NCBI GenBank assembly: GCA_030748415.1
Contig: JASMMA010000005.1
Span: 129,434-193,433 of the forward strand
DNA from: Planctomycetota bacterium
GTDB taxonomy: Bacteria > Planctomycetota > UBA1135
DNA length: 64,000 nt
Direction: 5' to 3'
Within the stretch, counting starts at the first letter, position 1; the number at the start of each line of letters is the position of its first letter. Under the pieces are notes generated by a model. The model did no database searches, had not been told where the DNA came from, and worked only from the letters and a program-made list of their open reading frames with translations. This document shows positions 8,220 to 18,030 of this stretch, one piece after another. The position numbers and the translations under genes were made by a program.

Positions 8220-9686
8220 TTACTCTTCTTCGAAGCCGGTGTAGCCCAGTTCGGAGAGCTCAGCTTGAAGTTGTTGGTCCACGGCGCCCTGAATCTGAGC
8301 GGGGGCCAGTTTTTCGTCCAGTTCACGACCCGCCTCGCGCCAAGCTTTCCATTCGGCAAGCAAGCCATCTAGGACCTCTCGGTATTTTTGGGCTTGTTGG
8401 GGGTCCTTAAGGAGGTTGCGGGCCTCTTTGGGGTCGCGAGACAAGTCGTAGAGCTTGACTTTTGCTTGACCGTCCTCCATTTGCTTCACAATGACCTTCC
8501 ACTGCTCATCCACGCGAAAGCTCATCAAGTCTTGATGCATTGCCATCCGAAAGCGCTCCCCTCCAAAGCTGGCCGTGCCACGGGCAAGATCCATGAGGCT
8601 GGTTCCCTGCACCCCTTCCGGTGCGGGGAGTTCGAGGGCATCCAGCAGGGTTGGGAGGACATCCACCAACATGACGGGGTCTGGAATCCGGGTGCCGCCC
8701 CACTCTCCGCCTGGAAACCGAATCATGAGTGGCACATGGAGCTGCTCCTCCCACATTTGGTTGTGCCCAATGTAGCGGTGTTCGCCCAAAGTCTCTCCGT
8801 GGTCGGAGGTGATTATCAAAATGGATTTGTCCAGCACCCCATCCTTGCGGAGCATTTCCAAAAAGCGGCCCGTGAGTTCATCGGTCATGGCCACGCCAGC
8901 GTCGTACATGGCGTTGAGATAGTTGATGTCCTCATTTTTAACGCCGCCATCTAGGAAGGCTTGGAAATCCTCCTGCCCGCACATGCTCTGAAGGTCGGCC
9001 GAGCCCTCGTACCAGCTTCCGTAACGGTTCCGATAACCTTCCCCGGGCCAGTAAGGACAGTGAATGTCGTAGGTGTGTAAGAAGAGGAAGAATGGGTTTC
9101 CCGTGGTGCCATTTGCCCAATTTGGGGATTCTTTCCGCCACCAGCTTGCGGCCTGGGGCAAAATCGAGCTCAAGCCACGCCGGTACTGCATGCTTTCTTC
9201 ATAGCCTTCATCTTTGTCCACATAAATATCGAAGCCATCGGCAAAACCAAGCTTTCCGGCGAGAAAGCCGCCCCCAGTAAAAGCGGCGGTTTGGTAGCCA
9301 ACATCTTTGAGGAGCCCGCTCAGCATAAACGGGGACTCCACATAACTCCCCATCGCGTGCTTGTGCCGAGTGGGAAACATCCCTGTGAAAAGGCTCCGGT
9401 GGCTGGGGCCCGTATTGCTGGATTGGGAAATGCAGTTTGTGAACACGACCGACTCGCTTGCGAGCTTGTCCAGCGATGGGCTGTTCGGGTTGCGTGCGCC
9501 CATAAAACCCAAACGGTCGGCGCGGCAGGTGTCGAGGCTCACCAAAATAATGGGGGGCATTCCCGCGGCCTGCGCGGCAGATGCTCTTTTTTCAGCAGAG
9601 GAGCCCTCGCCGGAATCTGCCCCACCGCAAGCAGGGAGAAAGGAAGCGAGAAGGGCAAGAATGAGGGCGCTCAAACGATGAATCAT
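8220..9686 (-). CDS. Secreted sulfatase/alkaline-phosphatase-superfamily hydrolase
   Basis: Lipoprotein-like signal; IILVSLDTCRADRLG metal site; NTGPSHRSLFTGMFPTRH; TSDHGETLGEH. Confidence 0.88.
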   Translation of the reverse strand: MIHRLSALILALLASFLPACGGADSGEGSSAEKRASAAQAAGMPPIILVSLDTCRADRLGFMGARNPNSPSLDKLASESVVFTNCISQSSNTGPSHRSLFTGMFPTRHKHAMGSYVESPFMLSGLLKDVGYQTAAFTGGGFLAGKLGFADGFDIYVDKDEGYEESMQYRRGLSSILPQAASWWRKESPNWANGTTGNPFFLFLHTYDIHCPYWPGEGYRNRYGSWYEGSADLQSMCGQEDFQAFLDGGVKNEDINYLNAMYDAGVAMTDELTGRFLEMLRKDGVLDKSILIITSDHGETLGEHRYIGHNQMWEEQLHVPLMIRFPGGEWGGTRIPDPVMLVDVLPTLLDALELPAPEGVQGTSLMDLARGTASFGGERFRMAMHQDLMSFRVDEQWKVIVKQMEDGQAKVKLYDLSRDPKEARNLLKDPQQAQKYREVLDGLLAEWKAWREAGRELDEKLAPAQIQGAVDQQLQAELSELGYTGFEEE

Positions 9687-9768
9687 TCGCACATCCTAAC
9701 TTGGCGTTATTTGGAGCCCCGAAAGAAGGCCGCTGGAATATTTACCTCAACTGCCCTACAACAAAAAC

Positions 9769-10008
9769 ATGACCCAACCCAAAAAGGCCCGAAGTGACCA
9801 CCCCCTAGTTCAAAAAGTCCAGCCTGGCCGCTACGCCTGGTGCACATGCAGCCTTTCAGACAAACTTCCGTTCTGTGACGGCAATCACCGTGGCACAGAA
9901 TTCTCTCCTCTTAAAGTAGAGATTGAAGAAAAGAAAACTGTCGCCTGGTGCGACTGCGACAAAACTTGCAACGCCCCTTGGTGTGATGGTGCGCATTCAA
10001 AAGAATAA
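9769..10008 (+). CDS. CDGSH iron-sulfur protein with two CDGSH motifs
   Basis: CTCSLSDKLPFCDGNH and CDCDKTCNAPWCDGAH in 79 aa. Confidence 0.9.
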   Translation: MTQPKKARSDHPLVQKVQPGRYAWCTCSLSDKLPFCDGNHRGTEFSPLKVEIEEKKTVAWCDCDKTCNAPWCDGAHSKE

Positions 10009-10036
10009 AGTGTGGATGGAGACAGGGCTCCGTAAA

Positions 10037-11266
10037 TCAATCGAGCCGCACTTCACCAAACGGCATGTAAGTTTCTAGTTCGGGTTCAGTTGGTGCAATT
10101 GCGCGGTCTTCAGCAGCTGACTTGTAAGCTGCCATAAGAAGGCGCATCACTTCAACACCATCACTGAAGTCGAGCTTGGGCTTTGTTCCGCTGAGAAAGG
10201 ACTGAACAAAGTAGCGGTCTTCGCCGGCGTACCCGTAGTGGGCAGGTTCATTGGGAGAAATGGGCATGAGGCCCTGTTCGGCGTTTTGTTTTTCAACTAG
10301 ATCCTCGCCGGCCTCACCGGTCACTTCGCGGGAAAAGAAAACACTTGCGCCACATTGAGCCATGTTGACTTCCATTGCGTATTCAGGTCCCAACAGCTCA
10401 AATGTGTGGCGAATGCCCGCACTCACAAAACACCAAGAGGATGTCGTTTCCGTCAACAATTCCTGACCATCATCCGTGCGCCAATGAACCGTTGCGCGTG
10501 AAAAATCATCGGCAGGGTTTTTGCTCCAATCCACGGCATCGCCGTAGCGATTCTTCAGCTCTTGGACATAGTGGGGCCTGTCCCACTTCAAAGTTCCCAC
10601 GGTGGCGCTTACTTTTTCTGGTGTAAGGCTTGACCGAGGTGCGCCAGGCTCGGTGAGCAACCAACGCGCGGCCTCAATACTGTGGCACATCATGTCCAAG
10701 AGGGAGCCGCCTCCTGCGAGCTCTCGTTGCCAAAACCAAGCCGAATGTGGGCCCGCATGCTCTTCGGCAGCCCTTGCAAGGTAGGGGCGACCGGACAACT
10801 TTGCACCTCGCCGCCACAAAACTTCTCGGGCGCGAACAACGGAAGGTGCCCAGAGCATGTTTTCTAAATAGCCCGTAGGCACGCCGATTTCATCGGCAAT
10901 GCTTTTGACTTGAAGTGCTTCTTGAAGGGTTCGGGCGAGAGGCTTTTCTAAACAAATACCCTTCAGAGGCGTTTCGCGCCTTTGGGAGCCGGCAAGCACT
11001 TCTTCCATGACAGGGATGCGCGTGTGGTTTGGATTGCTTAACCAAAGTGCGTCCACACTTGGGTCGGCAGTCATTTCTTCAACAGAATCAAAAGCGCGGG
11101 CTGACAGACCGACGCCCAACTCTTTTGCGAGTTTGGCAGCCGAGTCCGCGGAGGCCTTCGTATGGCTTACGATTCCAACGACCTCACAGTCGCGAACTTC
11201 AGTAAGAGCCTGAATGTGAAAGCGGGTATTAAAACCCGCGCCAACAAATCCGATGCGTAGTGTCAT
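10037..11266 (-). CDS. Gfo/Idh/MocA family oxidoreductase
   Basis: MTLRIGFVGAGFNTRFHIQAL Rossmann start; CLEKPLARTLQEA motif. Confidence 0.9.
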   Translation of the reverse strand: MTLRIGFVGAGFNTRFHIQALTEVRDCEVVGIVSHTKASADSAAKLAKELGVGLSARAFDSVEEMTADPSVDALWLSNPNHTRIPVMEEVLAGSQRRETPLKGICLEKPLARTLQEALQVKSIADEIGVPTGYLENMLWAPSVVRAREVLWRRGAKLSGRPYLARAAEEHAGPHSAWFWQRELAGGGSLLDMMCHSIEAARWLLTEPGAPRSSLTPEKVSATVGTLKWDRPHYVQELKNRYGDAVDWSKNPADDFSRATVHWRTDDGQELLTETTSSWCFVSAGIRHTFELLGPEYAMEVNMAQCGASVFFSREVTGEAGEDLVEKQNAEQGLMPISPNEPAHYGYAGEDRYFVQSFLSGTKPKLDFSDGVEVMRLLMAAYKSAAEDRAIAPTEPELETYMPFGEVRLD

Positions 11267-12531
11267 GCGTTTTGAGTTTCTTTCCGGCCGCCCGGATAAA
11301 AGAAGAGGAGGAGTGCCAAACAAACAAGAGATGCCCGCATGGGGTAACTAAACAAGTCACGATAACTGAGTTGGTCGTCACTTGTTGCCCAAGTTGCAGC
11401 ACTGGATGCGATTTTTGAACCCACAATGATTCCGATTCCCACAATCACAAGATTGAATAGTGATTGGGCAGATGCGCGAATATCAACCGTTGTTTCTTCA
11501 TCCACAATCATAAATGCTACGAAGATGAAACACCCGAAACAAAGACCATGGAGGGCAACGCCAGCAAGCACCCACGGCAAACCAACGACATCCGCATAAG
11601 CAAAGAGGGCCATTCGGCCAGCGTAAGCAAGGAGACCTACGGCTAGGAGTTGTTTCCGGGTGAATGCTTTTGCAAAGAGTGGCATAAAAGCAAGAACCAC
11701 AATTTCAGACATTTGCCCGATGGTCATGAGTCCCCCGCCACCAATGCCAAAGACTTTGTTCACGAGCTCCACAAAGCCCTTTGCTTGTTCCTGGATTCCG
11801 CTCAGGAACTCAGATGTATGCACAAAGTAAAACTGGTGAATACAGGACACCGGAACGGCGAGCATGAAAAGAGTGAGGAGGGGCTGTTTCTTAATTGTTC
11901 CAAGTGCTTCAGCAGTTGCACTTGCCTGCTCGCCTTTGCTTGGAGGTGTGTGAGGTAAAAAGAAGCAAAACAAACCCATTGTCGCACCCAGCACTGCGGA
12001 AAGGCGGAAAGCGTCAGCCCGACCTGCATCGACATCAAGGGAATGTTGCAGGCTAAGCCATTGGCCCACAGCGATTCCGGCGGCAATCCAGCCCACAGTA
12101 CCCCAGACTCGGACTCGACCAAAGTCGCGGTCACGGTCGGGAAGGTGGTGGAAGGCTAAGCTGTTTGTTAAAGAAAGAGTGGGTGAATAAATAATGGAAT
12201 ACCCCAATGAAAACCAAAGAAAGCCCGAGTAGCTTTCAATATTGGCCAGCTGCCAAATAAGAACCGCGCCCAAAAGGTGGCTCATGCCAAGAAACTTTTC
12301 GGTGGAGAACCAACGATCTGCAACTTGTCCTGCAATGAATGGAGCGACGATTGCTCCCACAGCGCCAATGGCAAAAATGTTTCCGACCTCGGCGGGTGTC
12401 ATGCCACGATGCCCAATCAAGAACGGCCAAAGGAGCGGAAGCCATGCGCCCCAAATTGCATATTGGAGAAACATCATGCTGGAAAGCCGGATGTTCAAGG
12501 TGGTGGAAAGCGGCTGAGTCATTCGAGGCAT
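11263..12531 (-). CDS. MFS transporter, nucleoside:H+ symporter (NupG/XapB)-like
   Basis: 12-TM MFS; MMFLQYAIWGAWLPLLWPFL; start overlaps the divergent gap. Confidence 0.8.
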   Translation of the reverse strand: MPRMTQPLSTTLNIRLSSMMFLQYAIWGAWLPLLWPFLIGHRGMTPAEVGNIFAIGAVGAIVAPFIAGQVADRWFSTEKFLGMSHLLGAVLIWQLANIESYSGFLWFSLGYSIIYSPTLSLTNSLAFHHLPDRDRDFGRVRVWGTVGWIAAGIAVGQWLSLQHSLDVDAGRADAFRLSAVLGATMGLFCFFLPHTPPSKGEQASATAEALGTIKKQPLLTLFMLAVPVSCIHQFYFVHTSEFLSGIQEQAKGFVELVNKVFGIGGGGLMTIGQMSEIVVLAFMPLFAKAFTRKQLLAVGLLAYAGRMALFAYADVVGLPWVLAGVALHGLCFGCFIFVAFMIVDEETTVDIRASAQSLFNLVIVGIGIIVGSKIASSAATWATSDDQLSYRDLFSYPMRASLVCLALLLFFYPGGRKETQNA

Positions 12532-12558
12532 GATAAGGCCGTGCCGCGCCGTTAGATT

Positions 12559-14793
12559 ATGCGCATGGCACTGTTCCAAAAAGCCCCCAAAACTCCTGAA
12601 GAAGCCAAATCATTCGAGCCGCTCGAAATTAGCCCCGACCAAGTCCTCGAAATGTCTGAAGAGGAGTGGTACGAAACAATATATCGGGGTGATAGCGTTC
12701 CTCAGCTCACTGTTCGAGCCACCATCATGGGCTCCATTTTGGGCTTCTTGCTTGCCTTTACCAATCTTTATGTCGGCCTAAAAACTGGCTGGGGATTGGG
12801 CGTAGCCATCACGGCGTGCATCTTGTCCTACGCCGTTTGGAACTTTTTCCTTCAAAGCGGGGTTGCGAAATCTCCTATGACTGTTCTGGAAAACAACTGC
12901 ATGCAGTCAACAGCTTCGGCGGCCGGTTATTCCACCGGCGGCACCATGGTTTCGGCGATTGCGGCCATGTTGCTGATGACCTCCACCGTGGAGAACCCCG
13001 GTGGAGAACACATGAAGACATGGATCCTTGTGTTGTGGACCGCCTTCCTTGCAGTTTTTGGAACCTGTCTTGCTGTTCCCATGAAACGAAACATGATTAA
13101 CAAAGAGCGGTTGAAGTTTCCTTCTGGAACTGCCGCTGCTGTTACTCTTCAGGGACTTTATTCCCATGGCGAAAACGCGATTCGTAAAGCACGCGCCTTG
13201 TTTTGGACAATGGGCATCGGTGCAATTTTCCCTGCCCTGATTGAGCTCAAAGTTCGAACTGTAGAAGGTGTAAAGTCTGCCCTGCTTCCTGCAGAGCTTC
13301 ATATTTTTGATTGGTTTTCCGCACCCGGAACTCATGTTGTGCCCGACACTGAAGCAGGCGGCTCCATGACCAAAACGGTAGCCTACAAGCCATCCGATTG
13401 GACTTGGGTCTGGGATGTCAACCCCGTCATGATTGCAGCGGGTGCGCTCGTAGGGCTTCGAATTGGCCTCTATATGCTGTTTGGTGGCATTTTGTTGGTT
13501 TACGGAATTGGCCTAGACGCCCTTCGCGATATTTGGCTTTCCCCATTGGGAGAGGCTTGGTCTGGCATTCTTTCTGCCGCCGAACAAGGCGCAGATGTTG
13601 CTGCTCTCGGCGGTATGGCCGACGAACTCGCTACTCAGTTTGCTGGGGCGTCCGATTCTGTTGCGAAAATAAAAGCGCTTGGAACAGGGACCGAGTGGGC
13701 CGATATGGCAGAGGGCTTTGTTTCCGAAGAAACACGGGGTGCAATTACAAAACCTGGCAAGGCTTGGAAAGAGGCGGGGCTTTGGTTGGGTGTTCCCATC
13801 ATGCTTTCTTATGGCTTGCTTCAATTTGCAACGCAATGGAAAACCATTCTTCGTGCCTTTACTTCCTTTAAGGATTCTTCCTCTAGTGAAAGTGGTAATG
13901 CTGCTTACGAAACAAAAGTTGCCGAAACCGAAGTTCCTGGAAGTTGGTTTGGTCTTGGCACCGCCCTCGCTGGCAGCGGCCTCGTCTGGTTGGCTTGGTA
14001 TGCATTCAGCATCCCCCCTCACTTCGCTCTTCTTGCCATTGTGATGACCTTCTTCTTGGCTTTGGTTGCTGCCCGAGCAACCGGGGAATCGGACATTACT
14101 CCGGTTGGAGCCATGGGAAAAATCATGCAGTTGACCTTCGGTACCATCATGCCGCAGTCGGCGACTGCAAACTTAATGTCTGCCTCGATTACCGCTAACG
14201 GAGCGGGTTGCACGGCTGACCTGCTCAACGATCTCAAGTCTGGCTATCTCCTTGGCGCTGACCCGCGCCGGCAATTCATGGCCCAATTATTGGGGATTCT
14301 TGCAGGAACAGCTGCGACGGTTACTGGTTTCTACCTTATGGTTCCCGATGCCTCGGTCATGACTGGAGACATCATCGTTAATGGAGTCGTAACCGGAACC
14401 GAACCTCCGGACTTTCCAGCTCCCTCCGCTCAAGTGTGGCTAGCCGTTGCGAAGTTGATGACCGGGGGCGGCATTTCCGCCATGCACCCCATGCACCGGG
14501 TTTTGGTGGGTTGGGGCCTTGGGATTGGAATGCTGTGCTTGATTCTTGAAATGGCGTCACCTAAGAAATGGAAAGCTTGGATGCCCTCCGCAACCGGCAT
14601 TGGCCTTGGTTTGATTCTTCCCTTCCAGTACCCCCTCTCTATGGCTCTTGGAGCCATCATCGCTTACTGCTGGACCAAAAAGAACAAAGAGTCTGCAGAT
14701 GAGTACATGATTCCAGCCGCCGCTGGGCTCATTGCGGGAATCTCCATCATGGGCGTGGTTGTTGCCAGTCTCAACACTGTTCTCGCTGCTTAA
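12559..14793 (+). CDS. OPT-family oligopeptide transporter
   Basis: SVPQLTVRATIMGSILGFLLAFTNLYVGLKTGWGLG; many TM segments, ATGESDITPVGAMGKIMQ. Confidence 0.92.
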   Translation: MRMALFQKAPKTPEEAKSFEPLEISPDQVLEMSEEEWYETIYRGDSVPQLTVRATIMGSILGFLLAFTNLYVGLKTGWGLGVAITACILSYAVWNFFLQSGVAKSPMTVLENNCMQSTASAAGYSTGGTMVSAIAAMLLMTSTVENPGGEHMKTWILVLWTAFLAVFGTCLAVPMKRNMINKERLKFPSGTAAAVTLQGLYSHGENAIRKARALFWTMGIGAIFPALIELKVRTVEGVKSALLPAELHIFDWFSAPGTHVVPDTEAGGSMTKTVAYKPSDWTWVWDVNPVMIAAGALVGLRIGLYMLFGGILLVYGIGLDALRDIWLSPLGEAWSGILSAAEQGADVAALGGMADELATQFAGASDSVAKIKALGTGTEWADMAEGFVSEETRGAITKPGKAWKEAGLWLGVPIMLSYGLLQFATQWKTILRAFTSFKDSSSSESGNAAYETKVAETEVPGSWFGLGTALAGSGLVWLAWYAFSIPPHFALLAIVMTFFLALVAARATGESDITPVGAMGKIMQLTFGTIMPQSATANLMSASITANGAGCTADLLNDLKSGYLLGADPRRQFMAQLLGILAGTAATVTGFYLMVPDASVMTGDIIVNGVVTGTEPPDFPAPSAQVWLAVAKLMTGGGISAMHPMHRVLVGWGLGIGMLCLILEMASPKKWKAWMPSATGIGLGLILPFQYPLSMALGAIIAYCWTKKNKESADEYMIPAAAGLIAGISIMGVVVASLNTVLAA

Positions 14794-14823
14794 GTTCGAC
14801 CCCTTACCCCAAAAACAAAAACA

Positions 14824-15858
14824 ATGAAATCCTTTCGTCGTGGTCTTTTGACCCTGGGAGTGCTCACCGTCGTGGCCTCCGTTCCTTCAACAGTCTCCGC
14901 CCAAGAAGGCGACTCCGCCTGGAGTTTCTTCGGCGATGCCCGTGTTCGCGCGGAATTCAACGATAGTGCGGCCAACCCGGACCGGCACCGCCAGCGCTTG
15001 CGGTTCCGCTTTGGCGGCAACTTCAAGGTGGCCGATAATGTGACAGTGGGCACTCGGATGCGCACTGAAAGTGGCGACCAAAACAACCCACACTGGGACA
15101 TCGGAAACAACTTCGACAATATGGATGTTTCCCTAGACCGCATGTTTGTGGATTACAGCCCTACTTGGGCCGATGTGCGCATGAAGATGGGCAAGTTTGG
15201 GCACGGCTTCAAAACCAACCCCGTTTACGGTGAACTTGTCTGGGATGGCGATGTCCAACCCGAGGGTATTGCTGTTTCTGGATCCTCCGGTGACTTTGAT
15301 TGGATTCTTGGTCAATACGCCATCACCGAGAACGGTGGTCTAACTAGTGAAGACAGCTGGATGACCGTTGGTCAGGTCAACACTTCCATGAACGACCTGA
15401 ACTTCTCAGTTGGCTACTACTTCTACGGCGACCCTGATGCCGCTGGGACTGAAGCCTACTCCGGCACTGATGCCGGCAACTGGGGCATTTTGAACCCCAT
15501 CGTCAGCTGGAAAAAAGATGGCCTTACTGTCTCAGGCGAGTACATCGAAAACATGCGCGCCGATGATGCCCTCGACGCCACGGGATGGGCTTTGGGCGTG
15601 TCTAACGGCTCTTCCTCCGATGCTGGTGGCAAGTTCTACGCCCAATATCAGCTTGTTGAGGCGGGTGCCGTGTTCACTTCTTTCGCCCAAGATGACTTCC
15701 CAGGCGGCCGCGATGATTGGAAAGGTCTCATGGGTGGCTGGAAACGCCAACTTTCTGACAAGGTCGGCCTGAATGTCTGGGCCCTTGCCCACGAACAAGA
15801 GAGTATTAATGATGAAACCGACTACCGTTTTCGGATAGACTTCAACATCAAGTTTTAG
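14824..15858 (+). CDS. Putative outer-membrane porin
   Basis: Signal peptide, alternating beta-strand pattern, C-terminal Phe (FNIKF). Confidence 0.7.
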   Translation: MKSFRRGLLTLGVLTVVASVPSTVSAQEGDSAWSFFGDARVRAEFNDSAANPDRHRQRLRFRFGGNFKVADNVTVGTRMRTESGDQNNPHWDIGNNFDNMDVSLDRMFVDYSPTWADVRMKMGKFGHGFKTNPVYGELVWDGDVQPEGIAVSGSSGDFDWILGQYAITENGGLTSEDSWMTVGQVNTSMNDLNFSVGYYFYGDPDAAGTEAYSGTDAGNWGILNPIVSWKKDGLTVSGEYIENMRADDALDATGWALGVSNGSSSDAGGKFYAQYQLVEAGAVFTSFAQDDFPGGRDDWKGLMGGWKRQLSDKVGLNVWALAHEQESINDETDYRFRIDFNIKF

Positions 15859-15888
15859 GGACAGCAAGCACTCCCTTTGAGCTTGAGG

Positions 15889-15928
15889 TGGGCAGCCAGA
15901 ATTCTGGCTGCCCATTCTTTTTTGCCTT
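15889..15928 (+). terminator. Rho-independent terminator downstream of the porin
   Basis: Perfect palindrome TGGGCAGCCAGAATTCTGGCTGCCCA followed by TTCTTTTTTGCCTTTT. Confidence 0.8.
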
Positions 15929-15986
15929 TTCGAATCCTGCCGCCCATTTCCACACCTCTTTGGCTGGGCTAAAATCCGGTTTGAGC

Positions 15987-16562
15987 ATGCGACCTACCCT
16001 CCTCAGCCTGGCCCTTCTTGCAGCTTCTTGCGGAAACGGTGAAAACCCAGAATTCCGCCAGCCCGATGATTATGGTCAGGTTGCCCCATTTGAACTACAA
16101 GACCAGTCCGGTAAGACCTTCTCCGGCGACACCCTTAAAGGCAAAGTATGGGTTGTGGATTTCTTTTTCACACGATGCCCCTCCGTTTGTCCACGGATGA
16201 CCCTTGAAATGAAGAAACTTTACGAGCGCATGCCCAATCGCGAAGATTTGCAATTCGTATCTATGACGATTGATTCGGAATTTGATAAGCCAGATATTCT
16301 GGCAAAATATATTTCCACAAAACAACTCCCGAAAGAACGGTGGACTTTTCTAACAGGCGACAAAAAAGCAATTGCTGACTTGAGTAGAAAATCATTTGCT
16401 CTTGCCCTAGGAGATGAGATGAAGCCAAATGGAGACATCATTCACTCTACAAAGTTTGTGGTTGTGGATCGGGAAGGGAAAATCCGGAAGTATTTCAACA
16501 GCCTTGATGATGAACAAGATGCCGAAATGGAGGCTCTAATTCTTCAGCTCTTGGACGAATGA
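15987..16562 (+). CDS. SCO1/SenC-type copper chaperone (copy 1)
   Basis: FFFTRCPSVCPRMT Cu motif, distal His (DIIHST). Confidence 0.9.
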   Translation: MRPTLLSLALLAASCGNGENPEFRQPDDYGQVAPFELQDQSGKTFSGDTLKGKVWVVDFFFTRCPSVCPRMTLEMKKLYERMPNREDLQFVSMTIDSEFDKPDILAKYISTKQLPKERWTFLTGDKKAIADLSRKSFALALGDEMKPNGDIIHSTKFVVVDREGKIRKYFNSLDDEQDAEMEALILQLLDE

Positions 16563-17011
16563 ACCTTCCAGCGCTCAACGCCACCCTCAACGGGATAGCA
16601 GGCTTATTCCTTGTCTCGGGCTTCATTGCAATTCGCGCAGGGAATGAAAAGTTGCACAAGTCGCTCATGTTGAGTGCTTTTTTATCCTCCATCGCGTTTT
16701 TGTGTTCCTATCTTTTACATCATCTCACCGGCCCTGAGCTAAGCGTGAAATATGCAGGTCCTGACTGGGGCAAGATTCCCTATCTGGTCATGCTTCTCGC
16801 CCACACAGTGTTGGCGGCCGCTGTCCCATTCCTCGCAATGAGAACCATTTTTCTGGGCTTCAAAGGGCCACAGGAAAAGCATCGCAAGCTTGCACGCATC
16901 ACTTTTCCCATTTGGGTTTTTGTTTCCATCACTGGAGTTTTGATTTACTTCATCCTCTATCAATGGACTCCTTCCTGGGCTCAAGCCCTCTCGCAACTTC
17001 CTTCATCATGA
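16559..17011 (+). CDS. DUF420 membrane protein (CtaM-like)
   Basis: LNGIAGLFLVSGF...HKSLMLSAFLSSIAFLCSYLLHH; next to ctaA/ctaB. Confidence 0.8.
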   Translation: MNLPALNATLNGIAGLFLVSGFIAIRAGNEKLHKSLMLSAFLSSIAFLCSYLLHHLTGPELSVKYAGPDWGKIPYLVMLLAHTVLAAAVPFLAMRTIFLGFKGPQEKHRKLARITFPIWVFVSITGVLIYFILYQWTPSWAQALSQLPSS

Positions 17012-18030
17012 ACCGCTCTGATTGGATAGGACTCATTCTTGTTGCCGTTGGCTCGGCGGCGGGCATTGCTCACACCTTCACCGGCCCTGCAAGCCCTCCT
17101 CCGGACATCCGCAGCACCTCGGCGCTTTCTCCTACTACTCGTGGACTAGGTCTCGGAGAATCTACAGAACAACAACTTGCAAATGAGTTGGCTTCTCTTT
17201 TCGGCTCATGGGACTCCCCTTCCCTTGAAAACACTCCTTTCGCCTGGGCTGAAAAAGATGCTGAAGCTTGGGAGGGTGCGCCTTCGCTTTACGCTCGAAA
17301 GTGTGCCCACTGCCATGGGAATACAGGCGCGGCCGATACCACTACCGCCTCAATGCTGGCCCCAAAACCGAGGGATTTGAGCCTGGGGGTGATGAAGTTC
17401 ACTAGCACTCCTATGAATCAGGCACCTCTATTAAGTGATATCGAAGATGTCACCCGCGACGGTATCCCCTCCACTGCGATGGCAGGGTTCTCCGCTCTTT
17501 CAAAAAGCGACCTTCGCGCTGTTTCTCTTTACACAGCTTGGCTTTTGTTTCGAGGAGACACTGAACAGCGGGCGGCCAAGGTTCTAAAGGAACACCTCAA
17601 TGGTATTCCAAACATCGTTGCCCAAGCTTTAGCGGATGCTCAAATATCTTGGTCTTCGGAAGCCATTCCCATTCCTAAAGACCTTCTTAATCCAAACTCT
17701 AGTTCTGCATCCCGTGGGGCGCAATTAATCCAAGACCCCAAAGCAGGCTGTACTGCTTGCCACGGACCCGACTTGAAGGGGAAAGGTCCCGCGAGTTGGA
17801 GTCCAACAGAATCCAAGTGGCTCCTTCAAGATATCTGGGGAAATCAAAGTCGGCCCCGAGGACTTTTCCGCGAGACTCTTGCTGGCGGCGATTCTGCTGA
17901 GGACCTTTTCCGACAAATTGCAATTGGTATCAAAGGGACCCCCATGCCTGGAGCCATTAAACACTTGAGCACCCAGGAAATCGCAGACATCGTTCAATAC
18001 ATTCTTCAAGAAAGGAGAAAAGTACAATGA
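17008..18030 (+). CDS. Diheme c-type cytochrome
   Basis: CAHCH and CTACH, N-terminal TM anchor. Confidence 0.85.
   Translation: MNRSDWIGLILVAVGSAAGIAHTFTGPASPPPDIRSTSALSPTTRGLGLGESTEQQLANELASLFGSWDSPSLENTPFAWAEKDAEAWEGAPSLYARKCAHCHGNTGAADTTTASMLAPKPRDLSLGVMKFTSTPMNQAPLLSDIEDVTRDGIPSTAMAGFSALSKSDLRAVSLYTAWLLFRGDTEQRAAKVLKEHLNGIPNIVAQALADAQISWSSEAIPIPKDLLNPNSSSASRGAQLIQDPKAGCTACHGPDLKGKGPASWSPTESKWLLQDIWGNQSRPRGLFRETLAGGDSAEDLFRQIAIGIKGTPMPGAIKHLSTQEIADIVQYILQERRKVQ

Noticed and set aside
8388-8954. 188-aa plus-strand ORF
   Set aside because: Antisense to the sulfatase, which has clear motifs.
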